Source of the DNA: Pseudomonas putida
GTDB taxonomy: Bacteria > Pseudomonadota > Gammaproteobacteria > Pseudomonadales > Pseudomonadaceae
DNA length: 64,000 bases
Reading direction: 5' to 3'
Assembly (NCBI RefSeq): GCF_003228315.1
Contig: NZ_CP029693.1
Span: forward strand, 5,242,501-5,306,500
Of the stretch, positions 55,094-64,000 are shown piece after piece; within the stretch, counting starts at the first letter, position 1; every line of letters begins with the position of its first letter. Made by a program: the position numbers and the translations under genes. The notes under the pieces were generated by a model. The model did not search any database and was not told the DNA's origin. It saw only the letters and a list, made by a program, of their open reading frames with translations.

Positions 55094-56554
55094 TTAAAGC
55101 TGCGGAGTTTCCTGCGCCGGTTTGCTCTTGTCGATCCCCGGTACCACCAGTTTGCCTTCGGCCACCTGATCACCCTCAAGCTGCGGCTGCGTGACCCAGG
55201 TCAGGATGTCGTAGTAGCGGCGGATGTTCGCCACGAAATGCACCGGCTCGCCGCCACGGGCATAGCCGTAACGGGTTTTGCTGTACCACTTCTTCTCGGA
55301 CAGGCGCGGCAGGATTTTCTTCACGTCCAGCCATTTGTCCGGATTCAGCCCTTCCTTGGCCGCCAGCTTGCGCGCGTCATCCAGATGGCCAATGCCCACG
55401 TTGTAGGCCGCCAGGGCAAACCAGGTGCGATCCGGTTCCTGGATCGACTCGTCCAACTGATCCTTCATATAAGCCAGGTACTTGGCCCCGCCCATGATGC
55501 TTTGCTTGGGATCGAGACGGTTGGACACGCCCATGGCCTGTGCGGTGTTCTGGGTCAGCATCATCAGGCCGCGCACGCCGGTCTTCGAGGTAACGGCCGG
55601 TTGCCACAGGGATTCCTGATAGCCGACCGCCGCCAGCAGGCGCCAGTCGACCTTCTCTTTCTTCGCGTAAGCCTTGAAGTGCTGTTCGTACTTGGGCAGG
55701 CGTTGCTGCAGATGCTGGGCGAAGGTGGTGGCGCCCATGTAGCCGAGCACGTCGACGTGCCCGTAGTAGCGATCCTTCAGGCGTTGCAGCGTGCCGTTCT
55801 TCTTGACCTTGTCGAGGTACTCGTTGATTTCGTTGAGCAGGCTGTTGTCATCGCCGGTGGCCACGGCCCAGCTCTGGTCCCTGGCATCACCCAGGTCGAA
55901 GGCCACCCGGATATTGGTGAAATACACCTGGTTCATCGCCACTTCGTTGGAGTCCACAAGGGTCAGGTCGATCTGACCTTCGTCCACCATGCGCAGGAGA
56001 TCAACGACCTCGACCGCGTCGGACTCTTCGTATTCGATACCGGGGAATTTCTGTTTCAGTTGCGCCAGCTGGTCGGCGTGGGTGCTGCCCTTGAGCACCA
56101 TGATCTTCTTGCCCACCAGATCCTTGGCGTCGGTCGGACGGGACTGGCCGTTGCGATAGATGATCTGCGGGGTGACTTCCAGATAGGAGTGTGAGAACCG
56201 CACCTGCTTCTTGCGTTCTTCGCTGCTGACCAGGCCAGCGGCGGCGAGCACCGGGCCGTTGGGCTTGCCGACCTGATTGAACAGGTCGTCGAGGTTGTCG
56301 GCGGTCTCGATCTTGAGCTCCACCCCCAGATCGTCGGCGAAGCGCTTCACCAGCTCGTATTCGAAGCCGGTTTCACCGTTGCGATCCTGAAAGTAGGTGG
56401 CGGGGCTGTTTCGGGTAACCACCCGCAGCACACCATCCTCCTTTACGCGCTCGAGCGTGTTGGGTTTATCAACACAGCCACTGAGCATCAGGAAGAGTCC
56501 GGTTGCGATCAGCCATTTGGCATATCGCGGACGCAAAGCCGTTGGGGAAAACAT
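55094..56554 (-). CDS. mltF: Membrane-bound lytic murein transglycosylase F
   Basis: 486 residues. Signal with lipobox LSGC (Cys27, LFLMLSGCVDK). Residues ~35-275 are a solute-binding-like domain (GVLRVVTRNSPATYFQDRNG), then a transglycosylase SLT domain with the catalytic Glu in AAVGYQESLWQP and the GVRGLMMLTQNTA motif. Cuts peptidoglycan glycan strands to 1,6-anhydro ends. Divergent from purL. Confidence 0.95.
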   Translation of the reverse strand: MFSPTALRPRYAKWLIATGLFLMLSGCVDKPNTLERVKEDGVLRVVTRNSPATYFQDRNGETGFEYELVKRFADDLGVELKIETADNLDDLFNQVGKPNGPVLAAAGLVSSEERKKQVRFSHSYLEVTPQIIYRNGQSRPTDAKDLVGKKIMVLKGSTHADQLAQLKQKFPGIEYEESDAVEVVDLLRMVDEGQIDLTLVDSNEVAMNQVYFTNIRVAFDLGDARDQSWAVATGDDNSLLNEINEYLDKVKKNGTLQRLKDRYYGHVDVLGYMGATTFAQHLQQRLPKYEQHFKAYAKKEKVDWRLLAAVGYQESLWQPAVTSKTGVRGLMMLTQNTAQAMGVSNRLDPKQSIMGGAKYLAYMKDQLDESIQEPDRTWFALAAYNVGIGHLDDARKLAAKEGLNPDKWLDVKKILPRLSEKKWYSKTRYGYARGGEPVHFVANIRRYYDILTWVTQPQLEGDQVAEGKLVVPGIDKSKPAQETPQL

Positions 56555-56840
56555 TTGCGCAGTATACGCAAAGGACCACCAGCGCCATATCTCGACAGTA
56601 GAGGGCTAGTCTGCTAGCGATCACAAAAGCGGCCGAAACCCCACAGGAATGGCTCTTGTCCGGGATTTGTCGGGATAAAAATAAGCTGTCGCCGCACCCC
56701 TGATTAACCTGACTTTGGAGGCAGAAACACAGATCGGTACTCGAATGCAACCGTGTGTAGCGTTTCGGGTGATGTCGCGGGCTGTTTAGGCTAGAATGCA
56801 CGGCCTCAAAGCACACCCCCTTCCCGAGGCTGTCCCGAAG
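56555..56840. other. mltF/purL divergent intergenic region
   Basis: 286 bases. TAGAAT at 56792-56797 could be a purL -10 box. A diverged REP-like stretch GCTAGTCTGCTAGCGATCAC lies near 56607. No purine-responsive operator or riboswitch was recognised. Confidence 0.35.
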
Positions 56841-59800
56841 ATGTTGATCCTGCGCGGCGCTCCTGCCCTTTCTGCCTTTCGCCACAGCAAACTCCTTGAG
56901 CAACTGAGCCAGAAGGTTTCAGCTGTCAGTGGCTTGTATGCTGAATTCGCTCACTTCGCCGAAGTTACCGGCGTCCTGACCGGCGACGAACAGCAGGTGC
57001 TCGCGCGCCTTCTGAAATACGGTCCAAGCGTTCCGGTCCAGGAGCCGACCGGTCGTCTGTTCCTGGTGCTGCCGCGTTTCGGCACCATCTCGCCATGGTC
57101 GAGCAAGGCCAGCGACATCGCTCGCAACTGCGGCCTGGGCAAGATCCAGCGCCTGGAGCGCGGCATTGCCTTCTACGTGGCCGGCCAGTTCAGCGACGCT
57201 GACGCCCAGGTCATCGCCGATACGCTGCACGACCGCATGACCCAGATCGTGCTGGGCAACCTGGAGCAGGCTGCCGGCTTGTTCAGTCACGCCGAGCCCA
57301 AGCCTCTGACCGCGATCGACCTGCTCGGTGGCGGCCGCGCTGCACTGGAGAAGGCCAACGTCGAATTGGGTCTGGCCCTGGCCGAAGACGAGATCGACTA
57401 CCTGGTCGACGCTTTCCTCGGTCTCAAGCGCAACCCGCACGACATCGAACTGATGATGTTCGCTCAGGCGAACTCCGAGCACTGCCGTCACAAGATCTTC
57501 AACGCCAGTTGGGACATCGACGGCGAGAGCCAGGAAAAAAGCCTGTTCGGCATGATCAAGAACACCTACCAGATGCACAACGAAGGCGTGCTGTCCGCTT
57601 ATAAGGACAACGCTTCGGTGATCGTCGGTTCCGTGGCCGGTCGTTTCTTCCCGGACCCTGAAACCCGCCAGTACGGCGCGGTGCAGGAGCCGGTGCACAT
57701 CCTGATGAAAGTCGAGACCCACAACCACCCGACCGCGATTGCCCCGTTCCCGGGTGCATCCACCGGTTCCGGTGGCGAGATCCGCGACGAAGGCGCGACC
57801 GGTCGTGGCGCCAAGCCAAAGGCCGGCCTGACCGGCTTCACCGTCTCCAACCTGCAAATCCCGGGCTTCGAACAGCCATGGGAAGTGCCGTACGGCAAGC
57901 CCGAGCGCATCGTCAACGCGCTGGACATCATGATCGAAGGCCCGCTGGGCGGCGCCGCGTTCAACAACGAGTTCGGTCGTCCGGCGCTGACCGGCTACTT
58001 CCGTACCTTCGAACAATCCATCACCACCCCGCACGGTGATGAAGTTCGCGGTTACCACAAGCCGATCATGCTGGCCGGCGGCATGGGCAACATCCGTGAA
58101 GAACACGTGCAGAAAGGCGAAATCGTCGTTGGCTCCAAGCTGATCGTGCTTGGCGGCCCGGCGATGCTGATCGGTCTGGGCGGCGGCGCGGCTTCCTCCA
58201 TGGCCACCGGCACCAGCTCGGCGGACCTGGACTTCGCTTCGGTACAGCGCGAAAACCCGGAAATGGAACGTCGTTGCCAGGAAGTCATCGACCGTTGCTG
58301 GCAATTGGGTGACAAGAACCCGATCAGCTTCATCCACGACGTGGGCGCGGGCGGCCTGTCCAACGCCTTCCCGGAACTGGTCAACGACGGCGACCGCGGT
58401 GGCCGTTTCGAACTGCGCAACATTCCAAACGACGAGCCGGGCATGGCCCCGCACGAAATCTGGTCCAACGAATCCCAGGAACGTTACGTGCTGGCCGTTG
58501 GCCCGGCCGACTTCGAGCGCTTCAAGGCGATCTGCGAGCGCGAGCGTTGCCCGTTCGCCGTGGTCGGCGAAGCCACTGCCGAGCCGCAACTGACTGTCAC
58601 CGACAGCCACTTCGGCAACAGCCCGGTGGACATGCCGTTGGAAGTGCTGCTGGGCAAGCCGCCGCGCATGCACCGTTCGGTGAAGCGCGAAGCCGAGCTG
58701 GGCGACGACTTCGATCCGTCGACCCTGGACATCGCCGACAGCGTCGAGCGCGTCCTGCATCACCCGGCCGTGGCCAGCAAGAGCTTCCTGATCACCATCG
58801 GCGACCGCACCATCACCGGCCTCGTGGCCCGTGACCAGATGGTCGGCCCGTGGCAGGTTCCGGTGGCCGACGTTGCCGTCACCGCCACCAGCTTCGACGT
58901 CTACACCGGCGAAGCCATGGCGATGGGCGAGCGCACTCCGCTGGCACTGCTGGACGCTCCGGCGTCGGGTCGCATGGCCATTGGCGAAACCCTGACCAAC
59001 CTCGCGGCCTCGCGCATCGGCAAGATCTCCGACATCAAACTGTCGGCGAACTGGATGTCCGCCGCCGGTCACCCGGGCGAAGACGCGCGTCTGTACGACA
59101 CCGTGAAAGCGGTCGGCATGGAGCTGTGCCCTGAGTTGGGCATCACCATTCCGGTGGGCAAGGACTCCATGTCCATGGCCACTCGCTGGAACGAAGACGG
59201 CGTGGAGAAGACCGTCACTTCGCCAATGTCGCTGATCGTGACCGGTTTCGCCCCAGTGACCGACATCCGTCAGACCCTGACCCCGCAACTGCGCATGGAC
59301 AAGGGCACCACCGACCTGATTCTGATCGACCTGGGCCGTGGCCAGAACCGCATGGGCGCCTCGATCCTGGCCCAGGTTCACGGCAAGCTCGGCAGCCAGG
59401 CTCCGGACGTCGATGACGCCGAAGACCTGAAAGCCTTCTTCGCGGTGATCCAGGGCTTGAATGCCGACGGTCACCTGCTGGCTTACCACGACCGTTCCGA
59501 CGGCGGTCTGCTGACCTCCGTGGTGGAAATGGCCTTCGCCGGTCACTGCGGCCTGAGCCTGAACCTCGACAGCCTGGCGGATTCTTCGGCCGACATCGCC
59601 GCGATCCTGTTCAACGAAGAACTGGGCGCCGTGATCCAGGTTCGCCAGGACTCCACCCCGGACATCCTCGCGCAGTTCAGCGCTGCCGGTCTGGGTGACT
59701 GCGTGTCGGTGATCGGCCAGCCGATCAACAATGGCCAGGTCAACATCACCTTCAACGGCGACACCGTGTTCGAAGGCCAGCGTCGTCTGCTGCAACGCCA

Positions 59801-60737
59801 GTGGGCCGAGACCAGCTACCAGATCCAGCGTCTGCGTGACAACGCCGACTGCGCCGATCAGGAATTCGATGTCCTGCTGGAAGAAGACAACCCGGGCCTG
59901 AACTTCAAGCTCAGCTACGACGTGAACCAGGACGTCGCCGCGCCTTACATCAAGAAAGGCATTCGCCCACAGGTTGCCGTGCTGCGTGAGCAGGGCGTCA
60001 ACGGTCAGGTGGAAATGGCGGCCGCGTTCGACCGCGCCGGTTTCAACGCGATCGACGTGCACATGAGCGACATTCTGGCCGGCCGTGTCGACCTGAACGA
60101 CTTCAAGGGCATGGTCGCTTGCGGTGGCTTCTCCTACGGTGACGTACTGGGTGCCGGTGAAGGCTGGGCCAAGTCGGCCTTGTTCAACAGCCGTGCCCGC
60201 GACGCCTTCCAGGGCTTCTTCGAGCGTAACGACAGCTTCACCCTCGGCGTGTGCAACGGTTGCCAGATGATGTCCAACCTGCACGAGCTGATTCCGGGCA
60301 GCGAGTTCTGGCCGCACTTCGTGCGTAACCGTTCCGAGCAGTTCGAAGCCCGTGTGGCCATGGTGCAGATCCAGGAGTCGAACTCGATCTTCCTGCAGGG
60401 CATGGCCGGTTCGCGCATGCCGATCGCCATCGCCCACGGCGAAGGCCATGCCGAGTTCGCCAGCGAAGAAGCGTTGCTGGAAGCCGACCTGTCCGGTTGC
60501 GTGGCGATGCGTTTCGTCGACAACCACGGCAAGGTCACCGAGAAATACCCGGCCAACCCGAACGGCTCGCCGCGCGGGATCACCGGCCTGACCAGCCGCG
60601 ACGGTCGCGTGACCATCATGATGCCGCACCCGGAGCGTGTATTCCGTGCCGTGCAGAACTCGTGGCGTTCGGATGACTGGAACGAAGACGCTCCTTGGAT
60701 GCGCATGTTCCGCAACGCTCGTGTGTGGGTGAACTAA
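56841..60737 (+). CDS. purL: Phosphoribosylformylglycinamidine synthase (large, single chain)
   Basis: 1298 residues from ATG 56841; fifteen more upstream codons are open but not conserved. Gammaproteobacterial one-chain form: ATP-grasp-like synthetase domains (KVETHNHPTAIAPFPGASTG, HDVGAGGLSNAFPELV, YHDRSDGGLLTSVVEMAF) and a C-terminal glutamine amidotransferase (GGFSYGDVLGAGEGWA, LGVCNGCQMMSNL with catalytic Cys). Fourth step of purine synthesis. Confidence 0.98.
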   Translation: MLILRGAPALSAFRHSKLLEQLSQKVSAVSGLYAEFAHFAEVTGVLTGDEQQVLARLLKYGPSVPVQEPTGRLFLVLPRFGTISPWSSKASDIARNCGLGKIQRLERGIAFYVAGQFSDADAQVIADTLHDRMTQIVLGNLEQAAGLFSHAEPKPLTAIDLLGGGRAALEKANVELGLALAEDEIDYLVDAFLGLKRNPHDIELMMFAQANSEHCRHKIFNASWDIDGESQEKSLFGMIKNTYQMHNEGVLSAYKDNASVIVGSVAGRFFPDPETRQYGAVQEPVHILMKVETHNHPTAIAPFPGASTGSGGEIRDEGATGRGAKPKAGLTGFTVSNLQIPGFEQPWEVPYGKPERIVNALDIMIEGPLGGAAFNNEFGRPALTGYFRTFEQSITTPHGDEVRGYHKPIMLAGGMGNIREEHVQKGEIVVGSKLIVLGGPAMLIGLGGGAASSMATGTSSADLDFASVQRENPEMERRCQEVIDRCWQLGDKNPISFIHDVGAGGLSNAFPELVNDGDRGGRFELRNIPNDEPGMAPHEIWSNESQERYVLAVGPADFERFKAICERERCPFAVVGEATAEPQLTVTDSHFGNSPVDMPLEVLLGKPPRMHRSVKREAELGDDFDPSTLDIADSVERVLHHPAVASKSFLITIGDRTITGLVARDQMVGPWQVPVADVAVTATSFDVYTGEAMAMGERTPLALLDAPASGRMAIGETLTNLAASRIGKISDIKLSANWMSAAGHPGEDARLYDTVKAVGMELCPELGITIPVGKDSMSMATRWNEDGVEKTVTSPMSLIVTGFAPVTDIRQTLTPQLRMDKGTTDLILIDLGRGQNRMGASILAQVHGKLGSQAPDVDDAEDLKAFFAVIQGLNADGHLLAYHDRSDGGLLTSVVEMAFAGHCGLSLNLDSLADSSADIAAILFNEELGAVIQVRQDSTPDILAQFSAAGLGDCVSVIGQPINNGQVNITFNGDTVFEGQRRLLQRQWAETSYQIQRLRDNADCADQEFDVLLEEDNPGLNFKLSYDVNQDVAAPYIKKGIRPQVAVLREQGVNGQVEMAAAFDRAGFNAIDVHMSDILAGRVDLNDFKGMVACGGFSYGDVLGAGEGWAKSALFNSRARDAFQGFFERNDSFTLGVCNGCQMMSNLHELIPGSEFWPHFVRNRSEQFEARVAMVQIQESNSIFLQGMAGSRMPIAIAHGEGHAEFASEEALLEADLSGCVAMRFVDNHGKVTEKYPANPNGSPRGITGLTSRDGRVTIMMPHPERVFRAVQNSWRSDDWNEDAPWMRMFRNARVWVN

Positions 60738-60742
60738 CGGCT

Positions 60743-61054
60743 GTGTACAAGCTCAGCTTTTTCGTTCCCGACAGTCATGTCGAAGTGGTCAAGAGCGCCG
60801 TATTCGCCGCCGGTGGTGGTCGGATCGGCGCTTACGACCACTGTGCATGGCAGGTGTTGGGCCAGGGGCAGTTTCGGCCATTGGACGGCAGCCAGCCGTT
60901 CATTGGCGAAGCGGGGCAGGTCGAGCGAGTCGAGGAGTGGAAGGTTGAGCTGGTGGTGGCCGATGAGTTGATTCGCCCGGTGGTGGCGGCTCTGAAACAG
61001 AGTCATCCCTATGAGACACCGGCGTATGAGGTGTTGCGGCTGGAGGATTTCTGA
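60743..61054 (+). CDS. NIF3/YqfO C-terminal-like small protein
   Basis: 103 residues from GTG 60743, five bases past the purL stop; the longer frame lies within purL. CutA-like fold of the YqfO insert family: MYKLSFFVPDSHVEVVKSAV, GRIGAYDHCAWQVLGQGQFR, GEAGQVERVEEWKVE, HPYETPAYEVL. Function unknown; possibly metal-binding through its His and Cys residues. The longer frame from 60695 is a shadow. Confidence 0.8.
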   Translation: MYKLSFFVPDSHVEVVKSAVFAAGGGRIGAYDHCAWQVLGQGQFRPLDGSQPFIGEAGQVERVEEWKVELVVADELIRPVVAALKQSHPYETPAYEVLRLEDF

Positions 61055-61075
61055 TCCTGCTGACTGCTGAAATGA

Positions 61076-61109
61076 AAAACCCGCTGAAGTGATTCGGCGG
61101 GTTTTTTTA
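61076..61109 (+). terminator. Rho-independent terminator after the NIF3-like gene
   Basis: AAAAACCCGC TGAAGTGATTC GGCGGGTTTTTTT; stem with slight mismatch and a strong T-tract. Confidence 0.9.
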
Positions 61110-61140
61110 TGCCCAGGGTTTGTGTTGTGAGTGAGGGCCT

Positions 61141-61212
61141 CATCGCGAGCAGGCTCGCTCCCACAATGGGCCTGTGTACACCGGCCCCTGTGGGAGCGAG
61201 CCTGCTCGCGAA
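61141..61212. repeat. REP inverted pair (reverse order)
   Basis: CATCGCGAGCAGGCTCGCTC then GTGGGAGCGAGCCTGCTCGC, short spacing; between convergent NIF3-like and nagE genes. Confidence 0.92.
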
Positions 61213-61236
61213 TGCGGCCTGTCATACACCGAAAAT

Positions 61237-62952
61237 CTAAACCTTGGCACTGACCTCACTGCGATTGACCAACGCCTCCAGCGCTCCACTCAAACTAGCG
61301 GCCCTGTCACCCACCAACAGGTGCCAGATCCCGCCCTCAAGCTGACTCACACCCTGACACCCCAGCGCCTTCAAATCACACTCCGACAACGCCTTGCCAT
61401 CTGCCAGTTGCAGACGAATGCGGGTCATCGCCACGCAATCCAGTTGCAGCACATTGTCGCCACCGCCGAGGGCGCTCAGCCATTGTTGCGCTTCAGATGT
61501 TGCCACCGTGACTACTGGCGGAGTGTCGATAATCGCAGCCGGGGTAGCGATCAGCGCGCGACCCAAAGCCGGCATCGCCAGGCGAATCTCATCGGCAATG
61601 CTGTCGGCCATCGGCCCGACCACCACCTGCAAACTGCCGCCCTTGCCCGGCCGCACCACGGCCATGGCGCCGAGTGCTTTCAAATCCGCATCCGAAGCCT
61701 TGTTGCGATCGACCATGTCCAGGCGCAGGCGAGTGGTGCAGGCGCCGACGGTGATCAGGTTCTCGGCGCCACCCAATGCCTTGATATAGGCCCCGGCGCG
61801 GTCGCTATCGGCCACTGCCGCTTTTTCAGTCGTGGCAGTGTCTTCGCGCCCCGGCGTCTTGAGGTTGAAGCGGCGAATGCAGAAATCGAACACCCCGTAG
61901 TAGATCACCGCATAGACCAGACCGACCGGAACCACGAGCCAGCCATTGGTGGATTTGCCCCAGCCAAGAATCATGTCGATGAAGCCGCCGGAGAAGGTAA
62001 ATCCGAGGTGGATGTTCAGCAGGTTGGTGACCGCCATGGACAGGCCGGTCAGCAGCGCGTGCAGCAGAAAGAGCAATGGCGCGAGAAACATGAAGGCGAA
62101 TTCGATCGGCTCGGTAACACCGGTCAGGAATGAAGTCAGGGCCATCGACAGGAAAATCCCTCCCATGATTTTGCGCCGTTCCGGCAGGGCGTTGCGGTAC
62201 ATCGCCAGGCAAGCGGCAGGCAGGCCGAAGAGCATCACCGGGAACATGCCGGTCATGAACTGGCCGCCTTTCGGGTCGCCGGCGAAGTAGCGCGACAGGT
62301 CGCCGGTTACGAGGGCGCCGGTGGTCGGGTCGGTGAAGTTGCCGAACACGAACCACGCCATGTTGTTGAGGATGTGGTGCAGGCCGGTGACAATCAGCAG
62401 GCGATTGAACACGCCGAAGACGAACGCACCCAAGCTGCCACTTTCCATCAGCAAGGCGCCGAAGCTGTTGATGCCGTGCTGGATCGGCGGCCAGATCAGA
62501 CCAAACACCACGCCCAGCCCGACCGCGCTGAAACCGGTGACGATCGGCACGAAACGCCGGCCACCGAAGAATGCCAGGTACTCCGGCAGCTTGATGTCCT
62601 TGAAGCGGTTGTACAGCGCACCGGCCATCAGGCCGCTGATGATCCCTGCGAGCATGCCCATGTTGATGCTCGTATCCAGCACCTTGAGCGTGGAGACCAT
62701 CACCAGATAACCAATGGCCCCGGCCAGGCCGGCCGTACCGTTGTTGTCCTTGGCAAAACCCACCGCGATACCGATGGCAAAGATCAGCGCCAGGTTGGCG
62801 AAAATCACCTGGCCGGCATCGTGGATGATCGCGATATTCAACAGGTCCGTGTCACCCAGACGCAGCAACAGGCCGGCAATCGGCAGGATCGCGATCGGCA
62901 GCATCAGCGCGCGGCCGAGGCGTTGCAGGCCTTCGATGAAGTATTGGTACAT
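61237..62952 (-). CDS. nagE: N-acetylglucosamine PTS permease, EIIC with two EIIB-like domains
   Basis: 571 residues from ATG 62952; the upstream open frame is not family-like. EIIC of the glucose/GlcNAc family fills ~1-365 (LMLPIAILPIAGLLLRLGD, GVTEPIEFAFMFLAP). EIIB at ~385-460 has the phospho-Cys405 in VGACTTRLRL. A second EIIB-like domain (~485-560) has VLQLDCVAMTRIRL, where alignment puts Ala508 at the catalytic position and Cys506 two residues before. No EIIA domain is present; it probably comes from the multi-domain phosphotransferase just upstream. Takes up and phosphorylates GlcNAc. Confidence 0.92.
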   Translation of the reverse strand: MYQYFIEGLQRLGRALMLPIAILPIAGLLLRLGDTDLLNIAIIHDAGQVIFANLALIFAIGIAVGFAKDNNGTAGLAGAIGYLVMVSTLKVLDTSINMGMLAGIISGLMAGALYNRFKDIKLPEYLAFFGGRRFVPIVTGFSAVGLGVVFGLIWPPIQHGINSFGALLMESGSLGAFVFGVFNRLLIVTGLHHILNNMAWFVFGNFTDPTTGALVTGDLSRYFAGDPKGGQFMTGMFPVMLFGLPAACLAMYRNALPERRKIMGGIFLSMALTSFLTGVTEPIEFAFMFLAPLLFLLHALLTGLSMAVTNLLNIHLGFTFSGGFIDMILGWGKSTNGWLVVPVGLVYAVIYYGVFDFCIRRFNLKTPGREDTATTEKAAVADSDRAGAYIKALGGAENLITVGACTTRLRLDMVDRNKASDADLKALGAMAVVRPGKGGSLQVVVGPMADSIADEIRLAMPALGRALIATPAAIIDTPPVVTVATSEAQQWLSALGGGDNVLQLDCVAMTRIRLQLADGKALSECDLKALGCQGVSQLEGGIWHLLVGDRAASLSGALEALVNRSEVSAKV

Positions 62953-62981
62953 GGCGGTTCTCCGTGGATTTTTATTGTTCT

Positions 62982-64000
62982 TCAGCTCAGAGGCCAATGT
63001 TGGTGACAGGCGTGTCGCACCGCGCTGGCGCTGCTCAACTTGAGCAAGTCCTGGCTGATGCGCCGGCATTCGCCGGCGTCGAGGTGGCGCACGCGGTCCT
63101 TGATTTCACCGACCTGCACCGGGCTTACCGACAGTTCGCTCACGCCCAGTCCGATCAGCACAGGCGTGGCCAGTGGATCGGAAGCCAGCGCGCCGCACAC
63201 ACCGACCCAGCGTCCGTGCTGCGCGGCGCCGGCGCAGGTCTGGGCGATCAGGCGCAGCAGCGCCGGATGCAGGGCATCGACACGCGAGGCGAGGCCGGCG
63301 TGGTCGCGGTCCATGGCCAGGGTGTATTGCGACAGATCGTTGGTGCCGATGGACAGGAAGTCCGCGTGTTCGGCCAACTGTTCGGATAACAGCGCGGCGG
63401 CCGGCACTTCGATCATCACCCCCAGCTCCGGTCGTTCACTCACGCCCAGTTCGCTGCACAAGGCATCGAGACGCTGACGGATGTGCAGCAGTTCATCGAC
63501 TTCGGTGACCATCGGCAACAGGATCCGGCAGCGGGACAATGGCGTGACGTGAAGCAGGGCACGCAGTTGCTGGTCGAGAATTTCCGGGCGGGCCTGGGCC
63601 AGGCGAATGCCGCGCAGACCGAGCACCGGATTGGCTTCGACCGGTAGCGGCAAGTAATCGAGTTGCTTGTCGCCGCCGACGTCGATGGTGCGGATGATCA
63701 CCGACTTGTCGCCCATGGCATCGAGCACGGCTTGATAGGCGCGGTGTTGCTCCTGTTCGTCTGGCGCGGTCTGGCGGTCGACGAACAGGAACTCGGTACG
63801 CAACAGGCCGACGCCGTCGGCACCGTTGGCCAGTGCATCGGCGGCTTCAACACTGGAGGCGACGTTGGCGGCGACTTCGATGCGCAGGCCGTCGCGGGTT
63901 TGCGCCGGTGTGTGGGCCTGGGATTGTTGCTCTTTGCGACGTTGCTCGTGCTGTATTTGCGCCTGATGGACTTCGGCCAGGCGTTCGGCGCTCGGCACCA
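62982..64000 (-). CDS. PTS Enzyme I-type phosphotransferase (C-terminal part, runs off window)
   Basis: Only the last ~340 residues are in the window and the frame is open at 64000. They form the PEP-binding TIM barrel of Enzyme I (NGADGVGLLRTEFLFVDRQ, RTIDVGGDKQLDYLPLP, NDLSQYTLAMDRDH, catalytic Cys in GVCGALASDP). Directly upstream of nagE with a 29-base gap. In Pseudomonas the nag cluster encodes a fused EIIA-HPr-EI protein (often called nagF); the N-terminal domains would lie past the edge, so that fusion is inferred. Confidence 0.88.
   Translation of the reverse strand, partial: VPSAERLAEVHQAQIQHEQRRKEQQSQAHTPAQTRDGLRIEVAANVASSVEAADALANGADGVGLLRTEFLFVDRQTAPDEQEQHRAYQAVLDAMGDKSVIIRTIDVGGDKQLDYLPLPVEANPVLGLRGIRLAQARPEILDQQLRALLHVTPLSRCRILLPMVTEVDELLHIRQRLDALCSELGVSERPELGVMIEVPAAALLSEQLAEHADFLSIGTNDLSQYTLAMDRDHAGLASRVDALHPALLRLIAQTCAGAAQHGRWVGVCGALASDPLATPVLIGLGVSELSVSPVQVGEIKDRVRHLDAGECRRISQDLLKLSSASAVRHACHQHWPLS

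Noticed and set aside
56919..60629. 1236-codon minus-strand ORF opposite purL
   Set aside because: Antisense shadow; purL is complete with catalytic residues on the plus strand.
60695..60742. N-terminal extension of the NIF3-like protein
   Set aside because: Inside the purL end in a different frame; GTG 60743 gives the family start.

Overview
The window is about 60% G+C bacterial chromosome from a Pseudomonas, most likely the P. fluorescens group. Three things point there: the gene orders (queA-tgt-yajC-secD-secF; trmJ-cysE-iscRSUA-hscBA-fdx-iscX-ndk-rlmN-pilF-rodZ-ispG-hisS-yfgM-bamB-der; lptF-lptG divergent from pepA-holC; lepA-lepB-rnc-era-recO-pdxJ; mltF divergent from purL), a LeuA of the long type, and about a dozen copies of the REP element with core GTAGGAGCGAGCCTGCTCGCGA or GTGGGAGCGAGCCTGCTCGCGA. 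Most of the DNA is conserved core genome, densely coded, with many 1-4 bp stop/start overlaps.

Layout. 1-195: 3' end of a potassium-channel-like gene. 316-5439 (minus): four-gene operon for a cytosolic NAD-dependent molybdenum formate dehydrogenase (fdsG-fdsB-fdsA-fdsD). 5440-11340: the only clearly accessory stretch, with a PAAR-domain type VI secretion effector followed by a coupled two-helix membrane protein (probable immunity protein), a solitary PchB/chorismate-mutase-like enzyme, a PagP-like outer-membrane barrel, a secreted unknown, a PH-domain protein and two small unknowns. 11370-11454: tRNA-Leu(CAA). 11560-13739: queuosine genes queA and tgt. 13783-16979: Sec accessory subunits. 17099-20405: a glycine-zipper protein, suhB, trmJ and cysE. 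20535-26188: a complete ISC iron-sulfur cluster operon with an IscR-type operator at its promoter. 26277-35682: nucleotide, RNA-modification, pilus, cell-shape, isoprenoid, HisRS and outer-membrane assembly genes ending in der.

35815-37742: an aminotransferase/omega-amidase pair that fits methionine (2-keto-4-methylthiobutyrate) salvage. 37931-39610: leuA with a possible leader ORF upstream. 40000-43646: an unknown, an M23 peptidase downstream of xseA, and a TSUP permease. 43762-48716: holC, pepA, lptF and lptG. 48888-54967: the lepA-lepB-rnc-era-recO-pdxJ cluster, without the usual DUF4845 gene between lepB and rnc. 55094-61054: mltF, purL and a NIF3/YqfO-like small protein. 61237-64000: N-acetylglucosamine PTS permease nagE and the C-terminal part of an upstream Enzyme I-type phosphotransferase that runs off the window.

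The best candidate for an undescribed system is the PAAR effector/immunity pair at 6075-7864. Its PAAR, linker, LysM-like and Gly-zipper arrangement and the overlapping two-helix partner suggest a membrane-targeting T6SS toxin, but no activity can be shown from sequence alone. All family assignments are from reading the protein sequences; no database searches were run.
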